A stretch of DNA of 64,000 bases. Origin: Mycolicibacterium sp. BiH015 (GTDB taxonomy: Bacteria; Actinomycetota; Actinomycetes; Mycobacteriales; Mycobacteriaceae). Below are positions 32,570-43,447 of this stretch, one piece after another. Both the position numbers and the translations under genes were made by a program. The stretch's first letter is position 1, and each line of letters starts with the position of its first letter. Where the stretch lies: the NCBI RefSeq assembly GCF_027706845.1, contig NZ_JAQGCZ010000001.1, forward strand, positions 620,001 to 684,000. Reading direction: 5' to 3'. The notes beneath the pieces were generated by a model. The model was not told where the DNA came from. It saw only the letters and a list, made by a program, of their open reading frames with translations, and did not search any database.

Positions 32570-33142
32570 ATGCCCCGAACACGCAAAGCGGAGTCTGTGC
32601 TCCCTTACGGCGCGCTCGATCGGGAACACCTGGTGAAACATCTGCTCGAGCTGGCCCGCAGAGTTGGCGTGGAGAACGTGACGATGCGGGCGCTCGCAGC
32701 CGAGGCGGGCACGTCGGCGTCGTCGGTGTACTACCACGTCAAAGACAAGGCGGCGCTGCTCGATCTGCTCGCCGAGTCGGTGCTCGGCGATATCGCCATC
32801 CCGACCGAGGGCGACTGGGAGCAGCGCATCGCCGAGCTCCACACCAACGCCTGGCGGGCCATGGTCGGAGTCCCAGGGATTGCCGCCCTGCTGCAGCAGC
32901 GCTCGCTGGCCGGTCTCGCAGGAACCATGGACCGCGCCGCGAAGTCCATCATGGCCGAGTCCGGTTGGCCCTCGGAGGATCTCGACGCCGCCCACGTCGT
33001 TCTGTACATCCACCTGCTGGGCTCGGTGCAGCTCGAACACCATCTGCACGGCACGGGCTCCGACGCCGCCCACGCCACATTTCACCAGGGTCTGCGCACC
33101 ATCCTCGCCGGGTTGCGCACCTGCCGTCCGTCCACTCTGTGA
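32570..33142 (+). CDS. TetR-family regulator
   Basis: 190 residues. N-terminal HTH: ARRVGVENVTMRALAAEAG, then TSASSVYYHVKDKAALLDLL. The C-terminal part resembles TetR_C_33-type domains. The ATG at 32570 lies just after the tandem operator repeats; longer readings cross them. It precedes a cytochrome P450 gene by 41 bp and may regulate that gene, itself and the divergent transporter. Confidence 0.85.
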   Translation: MPRTRKAESVLPYGALDREHLVKHLLELARRVGVENVTMRALAAEAGTSASSVYYHVKDKAALLDLLAESVLGDIAIPTEGDWEQRIAELHTNAWRAMVGVPGIAALLQQRSLAGLAGTMDRAAKSIMAESGWPSEDLDAAHVVLYIHLLGSVQLEHHLHGTGSDAAHATFHQGLRTILAGLRTCRPSTL

Positions 33143-33183
33143 CACCGAAATTCCACCCCGTCGCTTCGGATTTGGAGATCGCA

Positions 33184-34377
33184 ATGTCGTATCCGCTGCA
33201 CTCACCGGCGTTCTACTCGGGTGACCCGTTCCCGGCATACCGGGAACTGCGCGCCACCGACCCCGTCCACTGGAATGAGGAGCACGGCTTCTGGGGGCTG
33301 CTCAAGTACGAAGACGTCCGGTACGTCTCCACCAATCCCGCGCTGTTCTCGTCGGCGCGGGGTATCACCGTTCCGGATCCGGCGATCGAGAACCCGGTGA
33401 TGGAGGGCAGCCTGATCTTCACCGATCCGCCGCGGCACCGACAGCTGCGCAAGCTGATCAATTCGGGATTCACGCGCCGCCAGGTCGCGATTCTGGAGCC
33501 GAAACTGCGCACCTTCGCGCGCTCGGCGCTCGACGCGATCGACCCGACTGCGGGCATCGAGTTCGCCGAACAGATCGCAGCGCCGCTGCCCACCCGGATG
33601 ATCGCCGAGCTGCTGGGCGCCCCCGACCAGGACTGGGAACAGTTTCGCCGGTGGTCGGATGCGGCGGTCGGCATCGACGACCCCGAGATAGAGCTCGACA
33701 CGTTCGCCGCGATGGGCGAGCTCTACCAATACTTCGAGGCATTGATTGCCCTGCGCCGGACCGGTGCGCTCAACGATGCCGACGATCTGCTGTCGGTGCT
33801 GGTGGCCGCCGAGGTGGAGGGCGTGCGCCTCAGCGACCAGGACCTCCTGCAGTTCTGTCTGCTACTGCTGGTCGCAGGCAACGAGACGACGCGCAACCTG
33901 ATCGCGCTGGGCACTCTGGCGCTCATCGAACACCCTGAACAACTGCAGCTGTTGCGGCAGCACCGCGAGTTGATCCCGTCGGCGGTCGAGGAACTGCTCA
34001 GATTCACCTCACCGGTGGCGAACATGACCCGCTGCGCCACCCGCGACGTCGAAATCCGAGGACGGCTGATCCGGGAAGGGCAGTACGTCACGATGCTGTA
34101 CGGGTCGGCCAACCGTGACGAATCGGTGTTCGGACCCACCTCCGAGCGGCTCGACATCACGCGCAACCCGAACCCTCACCTGGCCTTCGGATGCGGGGAG
34201 CACTCGTGCCTGGGGGCTCAACTGGCGCGGCTGGAAGCCTGCGTCCTGTTCGAGGAGCTGCTGGCGCGCTTCGAGCACATCGAGCTCGACGGTGACGTCG
34301 TGCGCATGCAGGCCACGATGGTGCCGGGGGTGCGCCAGATGCCCGTGACCCTGCAACAGGCCCGGCTGCCTGCCTGA
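33184..34377 (+). CDS. cytochrome P450
   Basis: 397 residues. The I-helix reads LLLLVAGNETTRNLIA near residue 235, the ExxR motif is EELLRF near 280 and the heme-binding loop HLAFGCGEHSCLGAQLARLE carries the axial Cys near residue 346. FTDPPRHRQLRKLI is the usual C-helix. The ATG at 33184 follows TTGGAGATCGCA. Substrate unknown; a TetR regulator and a dicarboxylate transporter are adjacent. The following 34378-34518 shows no feature I can support. Confidence 0.9.
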   Translation: MSYPLHSPAFYSGDPFPAYRELRATDPVHWNEEHGFWGLLKYEDVRYVSTNPALFSSARGITVPDPAIENPVMEGSLIFTDPPRHRQLRKLINSGFTRRQVAILEPKLRTFARSALDAIDPTAGIEFAEQIAAPLPTRMIAELLGAPDQDWEQFRRWSDAAVGIDDPEIELDTFAAMGELYQYFEALIALRRTGALNDADDLLSVLVAAEVEGVRLSDQDLLQFCLLLLVAGNETTRNLIALGTLALIEHPEQLQLLRQHRELIPSAVEELLRFTSPVANMTRCATRDVEIRGRLIREGQYVTMLYGSANRDESVFGPTSERLDITRNPNPHLAFGCGEHSCLGAQLARLEACVLFEELLARFEHIELDGDVVRMQATMVPGVRQMPVTLQQARLPA

Positions 34378-34518
34378 GCGCCGCCGTCGACACGTCGGCA
34401 AACACTGAACTTCCTCGGGTGTTGGGTACACAATGGTTAAACCGTCAACCCACTGCTACGAGACGAGTCCGACATTCAGTCCATCAGCGCTCTGTCGACG
34501 ACGCAGCTGGATGCCGCT

Positions 34519-35754
34519 GTGTCGGGGCGCGGTCTGGTGCCCGCCTTCCAGCCCGTGGTGACGCTCCCGGATGAGGTGGTCGTCGGTTACGAGGCGTTGG
34601 CGCGCTGGCCGTCCCTGAACTCTCCCCCGCCGGCGGATGTGTTCGCTCATGCCGCGGCGACCGACCGATTGGACCAACTCGACCACGCGTGTATCCGCTC
34701 GGCGGCGCGCGCCGCCCTGGACGTCCCCTCGGCTGCGGGCATGCTGCTGCTGGTCAACTGCGAGCCGACCACTGCGGGCATCGACATGCCCGCGGGTACC
34801 GACTTGTCCCAAGCGGTCAGCAATTTCAGCTTGATGTTCGAGCTGACCGAGCGGGGACTGTTGCGTGATCCCCCGGCGCTGCTCCGAAAGGTGGCTGCAC
34901 TGCGCGCGCTCGGCGTCATGATCGCGCTCGATGACATCGGCGCCCATCCGGATTCGCTGGCGTTGCTCGACATCATTTCCCCCGACGTGATGAAGATCGA
35001 TCTGAGACTTGTTCAGCGGCAACCCAATCAGCTGCAGGCACGCACCATCGCGGCCGTCATCGCCCATCACGAACGCACCGGCGCGACCATCTTGGCCGAG
35101 GGCATCGAGACCGACGAGCACCTGGAGCAGGCGCTCGCCTACGGCGCCACCCTGGGGCAGGGCTACCGATTCGGCCACCCCGGAGCTCTGGGCGCGGTGG
35201 ATCGCAGCTCCGGCGTTCTGCAGCTGCCGCCGCCGGCCGGACAGCCCGAAACGTCCATGACTCCGTTCGAATTGGCAACCGTGCACAGCGGGGCGCGCAC
35301 GATGCGCAAGCGAACCCTGATCGAACTGTCACGCCACCTCGAGCGTTTGGCATCAGCCGCCGAGAGTCCGCCGATCGTGCTTTTCACCCTCCAGGAGCAG
35401 GGCAACTACCGAGGCCAGACGCGGAACAACTTCACCGCGCTCGCGAAGAGGTCGCCGCTCGTCGTCGCCTTCGCCGTGAATGCCGTGGACGAGCTCGACC
35501 CGGCCCTGCGGTGGGTCGACATCGATGCGGGCGATCCGATGGCGCTCGAATGGGACATCGTCGTGATCGGCCCCGATACCGCCGCAGCCCTGATCGCTCG
35601 CGAACTTGAGCCACCCGGCAGCGCTGCCCGGGAAAACGATCGTCGCTTCGAAACCGTCATCACCTTCGATCGCTCCCGGGTCGCGGAGCTGGCGCGCAAT
35701 CTGCTCTACCGTTGCCCGGCAATTCCGTCGAGCGACGCCGCACTCAGCGCGTGA
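34519..35754 (+). CDS. EAL-domain cyclic-di-GMP phosphodiesterase with C-terminal DICT domain
   Basis: 411 residues. The EAL domain (about 8-235) retains all catalytic positions: YEALARW, VNCEP, FELTER, ALDDIG (Asp-Asp), DVMKIDL, AEGIET and QGYRFGHP, so it is probably active on cyclic di-GMP. Residues 250-405 match a DICT sensor domain ([11 protein letters not shown] ... [10 protein letters not shown]). No membrane segment. The GTG at 34519 is the first usable start, yet the open frame continues 80 bases upstream without one, so the true start is uncertain. Its last 11 bases overlap convergent egtE. Confidence 0.85.
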   Translation: MSGRGLVPAFQPVVTLPDEVVVGYEALARWPSLNSPPPADVFAHAAATDRLDQLDHACIRSAARAALDVPSAAGMLLLVNCEPTTAGIDMPAGTDLSQAVSNFSLMFELTERGLLRDPPALLRKVAALRALGVMIALDDIGAHPDSLALLDIISPDVMKIDLRLVQRQPNQLQARTIAAVIAHHERTGATILAEGIETDEHLEQALAYGATLGQGYRFGHPGALGAVDRSSGVLQLPPPAGQPETSMTPFELATVHSGARTMRKRTLIELSRHLERLASAAESPPIVLFTLQEQGNYRGQTRNNFTALAKRSPLVVAFAVNAVDELDPALRWVDIDAGDPMALEWDIVVIGPDTAAALIARELEPPGSAARENDRRFETVITFDRSRVAELARNLLYRCPAIPSSDAALSA

Positions 35755-36823
35755 CAGCCGTCAGGGCCTTGGCGACGACGTCGAGGTCGTCGTCGGTGAC
35801 GTCGACGTGCGGAGAGATTCGCAGCGCGGGATGATGCATCTGGCGTGGCGCACGCTGGATACCGACATATGTCGTCACGACGCCATGCTCGGCGATCAGG
35901 CGCTCCCGCACCTGTGCGGCGTCGACATCCTCGGGTGGCTGCAGGGTCGTGATCGCGCTCGGCTCGTCGACGTGTTCGATCACCCGCCAACCGGGCACAT
36001 CGGCGAGCACCGTGCGGGCGGCCGCACCGACCTCTCGCAGCCGGGCCTGCATCGCAGCAGGGCCTGCGGCCACATGCTCACCCAGGGCAACCGAAAAACC
36101 CAGCTGTAGCCCGACATTCGTCTCCGCGTGGCTGAGCCGCGCCCGTGTCGAATCCGTCAGCAGGCCGGGACGAGTGGCCACGAATCCGACCCCCCTCGGG
36201 CCTGCGGTCCATTTGCGTGACGAGGAATAGAGGGCGTCGGCGCCGATGTCAGCCAGGTCCAGATGCGCGAAACCCTGTGCTGCATCGACGATCATCGGAA
36301 TGCCGTGCCCGTGGCACGCGCTGGCCATCGCATGGATCGGCTGCACGATCCCGCTGTGGCTACCCAGCACTGTGAAATGCACCAGCGCAGGCGGATGGTG
36401 AGCCAGCGCGGCCCCGATCGCGTTGACGTCGAGGCGACCGAACTCGTCGACCGGCAGCGGCCGGATGTCGAAACCGTGCCCGGCCATGATTGCCAAATTC
36501 GGGCCATACTCGCCGGGCAGGCACGCCACCGTCCGCTCCCCCGGCCAGTCGCCGAGCAGGATATCGAGCGCATGATTGGATCCGGTGGTGAAGGAGACGT
36601 CGGCATCGGGCATCCCGAGCATGGCACGGACGGCGGCGCGGCCCGCATCGAGCGCCGGCGCCGCGGCCTGCGCGGCGACATAGCCGCCGACCTCGGCCTC
36701 GTGACGGGCATGCTGGGCCGCGGCCTCGATGACGGCGTAGCTCTGGCGCGAGCACGCCGCGCTGTCCACGTGGACTCCGGCGGCGGGCGGGCGCGCGGCG
36801 CGCCAGGTCTCGGCGAGCGTCAT
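35744..36823 (-). CDS. egtE: ergothioneine C-S lyase
   Basis: 359 residues, PLP-dependent aminotransferase class V fold. It releases ergothioneine from the hercynyl-cysteine sulfoxide intermediate. The PLP lysine lies in [19 protein letters not shown] near residue 208, with [16 protein letters not shown] carrying the PLP-pairing Asp upstream. Last gene of the egtA-B-C-D-E operon, 13 bp after egtD. Confidence 0.92.
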   Translation of the reverse strand: MTLAETWRAARPPAAGVHVDSAACSRQSYAVIEAAAQHARHEAEVGGYVAAQAAAPALDAGRAAVRAMLGMPDADVSFTTGSNHALDILLGDWPGERTVACLPGEYGPNLAIMAGHGFDIRPLPVDEFGRLDVNAIGAALAHHPPALVHFTVLGSHSGIVQPIHAMASACHGHGIPMIVDAAQGFAHLDLADIGADALYSSSRKWTAGPRGVGFVATRPGLLTDSTRARLSHAETNVGLQLGFSVALGEHVAAGPAAMQARLREVGAAARTVLADVPGWRVIEHVDEPSAITTLQPPEDVDAAQVRERLIAEHGVVTTYVGIQRAPRQMHHPALRISPHVDVTDDDLDVVAKALTAVTR

Positions 36824-36836
36824 GCGACCGATTCCA

Positions 36837-37799
36837 TCACTTCACCGCAAGGGACAGACCGAAATCGCCGGCGTCGTCGGTCCACCAGTGAGTCCGGCGC
36901 AAACCCGCGGCGGCCAGTTCGGCCTCCACTCCTTCGGGCCGGAACTTGCACGACACCTCGGTCAGCATCTGCTCGCCGTCGGTGAAGTCGACGTCGAGAT
37001 CCAGTGCCGCGATGTGGACTCGCTGTGCACAAGCGGAGCGCAACCACATCTCGATGCGCTCCTCGTCGGCGTTCCACACCGCGACGTGGTCGAACTGGTC
37101 GACGACGAAGTCGGCGCCGAGCTCGCGGTTGACCACCGTGAGGACGTTGCGGTTGAAACGCGCTGTGACGCCGGCGCTGTCGTCGTAGGCGCGCACCAAC
37201 CGGTCCGGGTCTTTGACCAGATCCGTGCCGAGCAGCAGCGCGTCACCGGGCTGCATCATCTCCGACACCGAAGCGAGGAATTCGGCCCGTGGCCCGGATG
37301 TCAGATTGCCGATCGTCGAGCCCAGGAACGCGACGAGGCGCCGGCCGATCCGGGGAATCTTGCCGAGATGTTCCTCGAAATCTCCGCACACGGCCTCGAT
37401 CTCGACGCCGGGGTACTCGTCCTGGATGGCGGCGCCGGCTGCCCGCAGCACACTGGAGTCGACGTCGAACGGGATGAACCGGCGCAGCGATCCACCGTCG
37501 CGCAGGGCGTCGAGCAGCATGCGCGTCTTCTCCGACGTCCCGCTGCCCAGCTCGACGAGCGTGTCGGCGTTCGACGCGTCGGCGATCTCCGTGGCCCTCG
37601 CCGTGAGGATCTGCGCCTCCGTGCGCGTCGGGTAGTACTCGGGCAAGCGGGTGATCTGATCGAACAGATCGCTGCCTACTGCGTCGTAGAACCATTTAGG
37701 CGGCAATGTCTTCGGGCTTTGCGACAACCCGTGCCGGACGTCGCGACGTAGCGCCTCCTCGGCGGCGTCGGCGGCCAGATAGTTCTCGAGTGCGAACAT
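36837..37799 (-). CDS. egtD: histidine N-alpha-methyltransferase
   Basis: 320 residues; trimethylates histidine to hercynine with three SAM. Characteristic motifs: [53 protein letters not shown] (SAM binding) and FLGSTIGNL, then the C-terminal [14 protein letters not shown]. Length equals the family (about 321). The ATG at 37799 is used; a GTG at 37805 would overlap the egtC stop (GTGA) and is equally possible. Confidence 0.95.
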   Translation of the reverse strand: MFALENYLAADAAEEALRRDVRHGLSQSPKTLPPKWFYDAVGSDLFDQITRLPEYYPTRTEAQILTARATEIADASNADTLVELGSGTSEKTRMLLDALRDGGSLRRFIPFDVDSSVLRAAGAAIQDEYPGVEIEAVCGDFEEHLGKIPRIGRRLVAFLGSTIGNLTSGPRAEFLASVSEMMQPGDALLLGTDLVKDPDRLVRAYDDSAGVTARFNRNVLTVVNRELGADFVVDQFDHVAVWNADEERIEMWLRSACAQRVHIAALDLDVDFTDGEQMLTEVSCKFRPEGVEAELAAAGLRRTHWWTDDAGDFGLSLAVK

Positions 37800-37801
37800 C
37801 G

Positions 37802-38491
37802 TCACGATCCTCTCAGCGGTGTCAGGTGCACGCGCGAATCTTCGACTTCGACAAGGTGCCTGTCCGGAATCTCCTGCCACCCGGGCTCGTCGTCGTAGGG
37901 TTCGCTGGCGAGTACCACTCCGTCGTCGCGGCGGAGGATGGACAGCGTGTCGCCCCAGGTGGTGGCCAGAAGCCGGAAACCGTTGCCCGCCACGATGTTC
38001 AGCCGGGCGTTCGGGTCGTCGGCGGCAACGCCGGTGATCGTGTCCGCGAGCGCGTCGATGTCGCGGTCGAAGATCAGCGCCGCCAGCAGCGCGCTGTCAT
38101 TGGTCGACTCGGCGTGCCGCGCGGCGGGCAGCACCGCGCGGTCGACGATTCCGTTGTGGGAAAGCAGCCACGTGCCGTCGCTGAACGGGGCCGACGCGGA
38201 CGCCTCGATCGGCATGCCGACCGTCGCCGAACGTACCGCGGCAACCACGCATCCACTCGACAGCGCAGGCGCCACCGAGGCGAACGACGCGTCACCCCAC
38301 AGGGGTGCCGCACTGCGCCATCGCCGCGGCACGCCGCCGTCGAAGAAGCCGACGCCCCAACCGTCGGCGTTCATCAGGCCGTGCTTCTGGCGTCGCGGGG
38401 CATAGGACTGAACCAGCAGTCCCGATGGCGGCTCGAGCACCAACGATGCCACCGAGACGGGCTCGCCGAGCCACGCCAGATGTCTACACAT
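37802..38491 (-). CDS. egtC: gamma-glutamyl hercynylcysteine S-oxide hydrolase
   Basis: 229 residues, class II glutamine-amidotransferase fold. [11 protein letters not shown] exposes the catalytic Cys after Met removal; [10 protein letters not shown] carries the oxyanion-hole region. It removes the glutamyl group in ergothioneine synthesis. Overlaps the end of egtB by 8 bp. Confidence 0.93.
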   Translation of the reverse strand: MCRHLAWLGEPVSVASLVLEPPSGLLVQSYAPRRQKHGLMNADGWGVGFFDGGVPRRWRSAAPLWGDASFASVAPALSSGCVVAAVRSATVGMPIEASASAPFSDGTWLLSHNGIVDRAVLPAARHAESTNDSALLAALIFDRDIDALADTITGVAADDPNARLNIVAGNGFRLLATTWGDTLSILRRDDGVVLASEPYDDEPGWQEIPDRHLVEVEDSRVHLTPLRGS

Positions 38492-39773
38492 CCCACGCCA
38501 GACGGACGCCGGAGAAAATCTGCCTGCGGATCGGATGATCCCAATTGCGGAAGCTGGGACGCAGAATGCTCGACGCGACCGCCCAGGAGCCTCCGCGCAG
38601 CACGCGGTACTCGGCCGACGTGGTGCCCTCGAAGAACGGCTCCGAATACTGCTTGTAGACCATCGGCGTGAAACCGGGCCAGGGCCGCAGCGGTGAGGTT
38701 GTCCACTCCCACACATCGCCCAGCATCTGCTCGGCCCCGTATGCGGATGCGCCACCGGGATAGGCGCCCACGGGTGCGGGCCGTAGTGCTTCGCCGCCCA
38801 GGTTGGCCAGCTGGGCATTGGGTGTGGTTGCGCCCCAGGGGTATCGGCGTCGGCTCCGTGATTGCGGATCCCACGCACACGCCTTCTCCCACTCGGCCTC
38901 GGTGGGCAGGCGCGCCCCCGCCCAGGCCGCGTACGCCTCGGCTTCGTAGTAGGTGACGTGCTGGACCGGTTCGTCGGCCGGGATGTCCTCGACATGACCG
39001 AACCTGATCCGGGTGCCGTCGGCGTTCCAGAACAGCGGGGCCGTCAGGCCGGCCTGTTGTCGATGCGCCCATCCGGCGGCCGACCACCAGCGCGGCTCTC
39101 GGTATCCGCCGTCCGCAATGAACTGCCTCCATTCGGCGTTGGTCACCGGCACTCGTCCGATGCGGAAGGCGGGGACGTCGACGGTGTGCGCGGGGCGTTC
39201 GTTGTCCAGGGAGAACGGCTCGGTGGCGGCGTCCACCCCGAGGATGAACTCTCCTGCTGGAACCAGCACCGACGTGCCCGCCAGCCCGGACCTACCGCTC
39301 GGCAGAGGCCTTCCGCGGTCGAGAAGGGGGGCTCCGGTACGCAGGCTCAGCGCCTGCAGCATCGTCTCGTCGTGCTGGTTTTCGTGGCTGGTCACGAGTG
39401 CGAAGGTGAACGCGTCGGGGTGGTCGTCGGGCAGCGCCTCGAGCTTGTCCAGCGCCCGGCCCCGGACTGTCGCGCAGTAGTTGCGAGCGTCGGTCGGCGG
39501 CAGCAGCGGCAGGTCGACCCGGGCGGCGCGCGAATGGACGAACGCGTCGTAGAGCTGGTCGACCTGCGGGGTGAGCAGACCGGGCCGCTCGGGATTGCCT
39601 CCCCGCAGCAGCCAGAGTTCTTCCTGCTGACCGATGTGCGCGAGGTCCCACACCAGCGGGCTCATCAGCGGGTCGTACTGGCGGCGCAATTCCGCGTCGT
39701 CGAAATCGACGAGCCGCAGCGTGCGGTCCCTGGCTTTGGTCAGTTCACCGGCGAGCGTCTCGCGCGTCGTCAC
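38484..39773 (-). CDS. egtB: hercynine oxygenase (sulfoxide synthase)
   Basis: 429 residues. An N-terminal DinB-like helical domain supplies iron ligands ([11 protein letters not shown] and [12 protein letters not shown], the HxxxHxE set). A C-terminal formylglycine-generating-enzyme-like domain follows ([16 protein letters not shown] ... [18 protein letters not shown]). It joins gamma-glutamylcysteine to hercynine using oxygen. GTG start overlaps the egtA stop by four bases. Confidence 0.95.
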   Translation of the reverse strand: MTTRETLAGELTKARDRTLRLVDFDDAELRRQYDPLMSPLVWDLAHIGQQEELWLLRGGNPERPGLLTPQVDQLYDAFVHSRAARVDLPLLPPTDARNYCATVRGRALDKLEALPDDHPDAFTFALVTSHENQHDETMLQALSLRTGAPLLDRGRPLPSGRSGLAGTSVLVPAGEFILGVDAATEPFSLDNERPAHTVDVPAFRIGRVPVTNAEWRQFIADGGYREPRWWSAAGWAHRQQAGLTAPLFWNADGTRIRFGHVEDIPADEPVQHVTYYEAEAYAAWAGARLPTEAEWEKACAWDPQSRSRRRYPWGATTPNAQLANLGGEALRPAPVGAYPGGASAYGAEQMLGDVWEWTTSPLRPWPGFTPMVYKQYSEPFFEGTTSAEYRVLRGGSWAVASSILRPSFRNWDHPIRRQIFSGVRLAWDV

Positions 39774-41044
39774 AACTCTCCTCGCGCCAATTGGTTGACC
39801 GCATCGGCGATCCCGTACTTCACGGCCCGGTCGGCGAAGTCGTCGGCCGGGCTGCGTCCCTGTTCCACCGAACGCATCAACAGCGACATGGATTCCTCAA
39901 GTTCGGCGGGCACGCCTTCGGCAGCGGCCTCGACGCACCGGGTGGCTGCGGCGTGCAGCCGCCGGTCTTCCAGCCCGATCTGGGCGGCACGGTCCCACGC
40001 CGTGGCCACCGGTTCGGTGGCTTCGGCGGCGATGTCGGCGGCGGCAGGGTCGTCGAGGAGGGCGGAGAGCGTGACGACGACTGCCGGCCAGAGCGCATCC
40101 GGCACGCTGTCGAGATAGCGGATTTCAAGGAAGCCGCGCGGCCGCACGGGCGGGAACAGCGTGGTCAGGTGGTATTCGAGGTCGGCAATGGTTGGCCGCC
40201 GGTCGCCGAGCTGCACCCGGCCGTCTGCCCAGTCCGCGAACGGCACCCACTGCGAGACGGGTGTCGGGTCCGGTTGGTGCACGAGCATCACCGGTGCCCT
40301 CAGCGCGTAACGCGCCCAGTCGCTTCCGGGGTCGTCGCCGTTGTCGCCGAGGATCGGTCCGGAACGTGCCGAGTCCAGCCTGCTCCAGATCAGCTGGCGC
40401 GTGGAACGCCATCCGGTGAACCCGCCGCCCAGCAGAGGTGAGTTGGCAGCGATCGCGATCATGGTCGGGCCCAGCGCATGCGCGAGCCGCACCCGGTCCG
40501 CCCATCCCGAGCGCGGTCCCGCTTCGAGGTTCACCTGAACCGACGCTGTTGACGTCATCATCGCGGCGCCGGCGTCACCTGTGCCACTGTCGCGAAAGAA
40601 CTGCTCCATCGATGCGTACCGCGCGCCGGGATTCACACGCCCGGGCGGCCGCAACGGATCGGCGCCGAGCAGCACCAGCCCGAGTCCGTTCTGGGCGAAC
40701 GCGGCCCGCAGCACGGCGCGGTCTGACGCCATCGCCGACACCGCGCCGGCGGTGTCGGCCATCGGCGGACCGGAAAGTTCTACGGCACCGCCGGGCTCAA
40801 CCGTGACGAGGCTTCCACCGGGCAACGGCGGGAGCTCTGCGATCCTGGCCGTGAGTTCGTCCCAGCCGGGCCGCCGGAACGGATCGGTCATGTCATAGCA
40901 GTGCGCCTCGATCTCAAGGCCGACCGGTCCTACCGGGCCGTCTTTCAAGCACGACTCGACGATGTGCTGCGCGGCCGCTTCTGCGCTGCTCAGAGCCCCC
41001 TTGCACTGGTCGACGGCATCATCGGACGCCATGGTGCCGGCCAT
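39770..41044 (-). CDS. egtA: glutamate-cysteine ligase EgtA
   Basis: 424 residues, GCS2-type ligase making gamma-glutamylcysteine for ergothioneine. [11 protein letters not shown] near residue 43, [13 protein letters not shown] near 165 and [13 protein letters not shown] near 310 are family motifs. The ATG at 41044 follows GGAGGGGGTGGCTG. First gene of the five-gene operon; its promoter must lie in 41045-41157, where I see no clear regulator site. Confidence 0.93.
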   Translation of the reverse strand: MAGTMASDDAVDQCKGALSSAEAAAQHIVESCLKDGPVGPVGLEIEAHCYDMTDPFRRPGWDELTARIAELPPLPGGSLVTVEPGGAVELSGPPMADTAGAVSAMASDRAVLRAAFAQNGLGLVLLGADPLRPPGRVNPGARYASMEQFFRDSGTGDAGAAMMTSTASVQVNLEAGPRSGWADRVRLAHALGPTMIAIAANSPLLGGGFTGWRSTRQLIWSRLDSARSGPILGDNGDDPGSDWARYALRAPVMLVHQPDPTPVSQWVPFADWADGRVQLGDRRPTIADLEYHLTTLFPPVRPRGFLEIRYLDSVPDALWPAVVVTLSALLDDPAAADIAAEATEPVATAWDRAAQIGLEDRRLHAAATRCVEAAAEGVPAELEESMSLLMRSVEQGRSPADDFADRAVKYGIADAVNQLARGEL

Positions 41045-41157
41045 CAGCCACCCCCTCCGGGTGTGGAACGATCGCTCTCGTCTGTACCCATCATCCAGAG
41101 CCGACCGACAAAGTCTCCCGTTTTAATCAGTGACTTGCCGGTGACATTTGACAGGCG

Positions 41158-41799
41158 CTATTGCCCCAGCGTGTTCTGCATGGCCTGGGCCAGCACGTTG
41201 ACCGCGGGACCGCCGTTGCCCGACTGGCACACTTTCGCCTGCAGCAGAACGTTCTCGCGCAGCCGCGTGGTCAGGAAGCACCGCCGGTCGGTGCGGGCTT
41301 CCTGCTTGACCCAATTCGCATCGCTCGCCGAGGTCGGCCCGCCGGTGAAGGTCCATACCTGGGTGGTGAAGTTGTCCAGATGCATCGCGGTGGTCTGACC
41401 GCTGCAGCCCACCGTCCGGTCGACGAGCCGGTAGAACGCCCGGTTGGCCGCGTCGGTGGTGGCGAACACCCCCACCGCCTGTTTGACGAGGTGCGTCATG
41501 TCGGTCGGCGATTCCTGGGCGACGGCGCCGCTGAACGACGCCAGGTCCGGGTCGTTGTAGACCTCGGGCAGCCCGATGTCGGCCCAGTTGTTGCACGCGG
41601 GATTGTCGACGTAGAACGCCTGGAACGGATTCGTGAACGTCGACTCGAACCCCATTCGCGCCCCGACGATGTTGCCGACGGAGCCCTTGTTCAGCACGGC
41701 ATAGTTGACGACGCCCGGATCGGACGGGCGGGCCGTCGCCGGTGCGGCGAGCGCGAGTGCGGCGCCCACCGCCAATCCTGATGCGACGAACCGGATCAC
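41158..41799 (-). CDS. exported PknH-sensor-like protein
   Basis: 213 residues. A signal peptide (IRFVASGLAVGAALALAAPATARP) precedes a domain like the extracellular sensor of PknH: two Cys pairs are expected, seen as NPACNNW, VGCSGQTT, DRRCFLT and AKVCQSG. FYRLVDRTVGC is typical. Such lone sensor domains are common mycobacterial lipoproteins or secreted proteins of unknown function. The GTG at 41799 overlaps the ohr stop (GTGA), so the two are coupled, an unusual pairing. Confidence 0.82.
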   Translation of the reverse strand: MIRFVASGLAVGAALALAAPATARPSDPGVVNYAVLNKGSVGNIVGARMGFESTFTNPFQAFYVDNPACNNWADIGLPEVYNDPDLASFSGAVAQESPTDMTHLVKQAVGVFATTDAANRAFYRLVDRTVGCSGQTTAMHLDNFTTQVWTFTGGPTSASDANWVKQEARTDRRCFLTTRLRENVLLQAKVCQSGNGGPAVNVLAQAMQNTLGQ

Positions 41800-42227
41800 A
41801 AGACCTTGGCCTTCAGCGTGACGTCGATGTTGCCGCGGGTCGCCTTCGAGTACGGGCACACGCCATGGGCCTTCTGCATGAGGTCATCGGCGACGTCCTG
41901 GTCGAGGCCCGGCAGGTAGCCGATCAACTGCGCGGTCAGACCGAAATCGCCCTCGGCATCTTTTCCTATTCCGATCTGGGCGGTGATGCCGCTGGCCTCG
42001 TCGAGGCTGACCTTCTCGTTCTTGGCGACGAGCCGCAGCGCACCGAGGAAACAGGCGGCGTAGCCCGCCGAGAACAGCAACTCGGGGTTGACACCCTCAC
42101 CACTGCCGCCCATCTCCTTCGGCGGACGGGTGTCGAGGTCGATCTTCCCGTCGGTGGACTTCACGTGACCGTCGCGGCCACCACCGGTCGCCGTGGACTC
42201 TGCGGTATAGACGACTTCGATGCTCAT
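41796..42227 (-). CDS. ohr: organic hydroperoxide resistance protein (OsmC/Ohr)
   Basis: 143 residues, thiol peroxidase reducing organic hydroperoxides. The two redox Cys are in AACFLGAL near residue 59 and HGVCPYSKATRGN near 124, and the N-terminal Arg/Gly-rich strand (ESTATGGGRDGHV) is typical. 8 bp after the COG0523 gene on the same strand. Confidence 0.93.
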   Translation of the reverse strand: MSIEVVYTAESTATGGGRDGHVKSTDGKIDLDTRPPKEMGGSGEGVNPELLFSAGYAACFLGALRLVAKNEKVSLDEASGITAQIGIGKDAEGDFGLTAQLIGYLPGLDQDVADDLMQKAHGVCPYSKATRGNIDVTLKAKVL

Positions 42228-42235
42228 TCACCCGA

Positions 42236-43348
42236 TCATGCCAGCCGCGCCTCGTCGGCATCCCAGTCGCCGAAGGGGTCGGCGTAGCGGCCCCACTCCT
42301 CGGGACGCCGCATCTCGACCTCGGTGAGCAGCGCCCCCTGCAGAGCCGCCTGGATCTCGGCGGGGTCGGCGCCGCACGTCAGGATCGTCATCGACGTGTG
42401 TCGATCGCCGTGCCGGTAATCCCAGATCAGATCGGCCATCGCGCGCCGCTCCGGGCTGACGTAGGCAACTTCACGAGACGTCATGGCGGCCAGCCACTTT
42501 CCCGCACGGGCGACCCGCAGACCGCCGCCGGCCGACTCCAGCCACATCGCTTGATCCGGCTGGCTCGCGACCCACAGCCGACCCCTGCTGCGCACCACGC
42601 CGTCGAGCAGAGAGTCGACAGCGGCATGCAGCCGCTGCGGGTGGAAGGGTCGGTGGGCCTGAAACTCGAAGAGGCGTACCGGACCGGCAGGTTCCAACGG
42701 CGGTTGACCCGCCAACAGGGAGCCGTGCGGATCGTCGCTGCGGCCCCGTCGCGCGTCGGACTCCAGATTGGCCAATGCCAGCTTGAGACGTTCGGTCCCG
42801 ACCGTGACACGCGCGCGGGGCGCGAGCCGACGCGCGACGGCCAGGGTGTCGGGATGCGGACGGGTGAGCACCAGGACGTCGGCGAACTCGACCTGCGCGA
42901 CGGCCACCTGGGCCACCGTGCGGCCGTCGTCGAGCTCGTCCTCCCCGAGCGCTTCTACAAGCCACGACGACGTGTCGACGGCAGTCACGACCGCGGCGAT
43001 GGCCACGTCACGCGACGCTGGTGAGTGGCTGATGGCGAAGCAAACGGGTTCGGGCTCCATCCAGGGGCTCAACCGCACTGCGATCCGGTCGACGTCGGGC
43101 CTGCGATGGAGGCGGCGGAGGTGCTCCAGCAGATCGTTGCGCACCGTGCACGACATGCAGCAATTGGTGAGCTCGAGGACCGCGTCGGCGCTGACCGCGA
43201 TTCCCCGCTGCATGATCGTCGTCTTGCGGAGCACGACGTGCCCGTCGAAGTGGTGTTCGACCAGCGCCGTCCCCGGTCCGTCCAGAAGCACACCGGCGAT
43301 GTCCTCGGCCTCTCCCCGGCCGGTCACGACGACAACTGGAGTGCGCAT
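42236..43348 (-). CDS. mrf: COG0523-family protein, Mrf-like (zinc-starvation ribosome hibernation)
   Basis: 370 residues. [18 protein letters not shown] near residue 67 is the metal-binding CxxC region of COG0523, but the N-terminal P-loop reads [12 protein letters not shown], without the usual GKST, so GTPase activity is doubtful. A C-terminal COG0523 domain follows ([13 protein letters not shown] ... [13 protein letters not shown]). It is divergent from the zinc-independent ribosomal protein genes with Zur-like boxes between, the arrangement of mycobacterial Mrf (Rv0106 type), which recruits the hibernation factor Mpy under zinc limitation. The ATG at 43348 follows AGAGGAGGC. Confidence 0.75.
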   Translation of the reverse strand: MRTPVVVVTGRGEAEDIAGVLLDGPGTALVEHHFDGHVVLRKTTIMQRGIAVSADAVLELTNCCMSCTVRNDLLEHLRRLHRRPDVDRIAVRLSPWMEPEPVCFAISHSPASRDVAIAAVVTAVDTSSWLVEALGEDELDDGRTVAQVAVAQVEFADVLVLTRPHPDTLAVARRLAPRARVTVGTERLKLALANLESDARRGRSDDPHGSLLAGQPPLEPAGPVRLFEFQAHRPFHPQRLHAAVDSLLDGVVRSRGRLWVASQPDQAMWLESAGGGLRVARAGKWLAAMTSREVAYVSPERRAMADLIWDYRHGDRHTSMTILTCGADPAEIQAALQGALLTEVEMRRPEEWGRYADPFGDWDADEARLA

Positions 43349-43360
43349 CAAGCCTCCTCT

Positions 43361-43379
43361 AATGGGAATGATTTTCAAC
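43361..43379. promoter_or_regulatory. Zur box 1
   Basis: AATGGGAATGATTTTCAAC, a variant of the mycobacterial Zur site AATGAAAATGATTTTCA, 12 bp upstream of the COG0523 start. Confidence 0.75.
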
Positions 43380-43416
43380 AACCGCGTGTTGACGCTACAG
43401 TCTTCGAACGAGGTTG

Positions 43417-43435
43417 TCGAAAATCATTTTCATTA
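43417..43435. promoter_or_regulatory. Zur box 2
   Basis: TCGAAAATCATTTTCATTA, in opposite orientation to box 1 and 12 bp before rpmB2. Zinc-loaded Zur would block both divergent units. Confidence 0.8.
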
Positions 43436-43447
43436 GGAGAGACCGTC

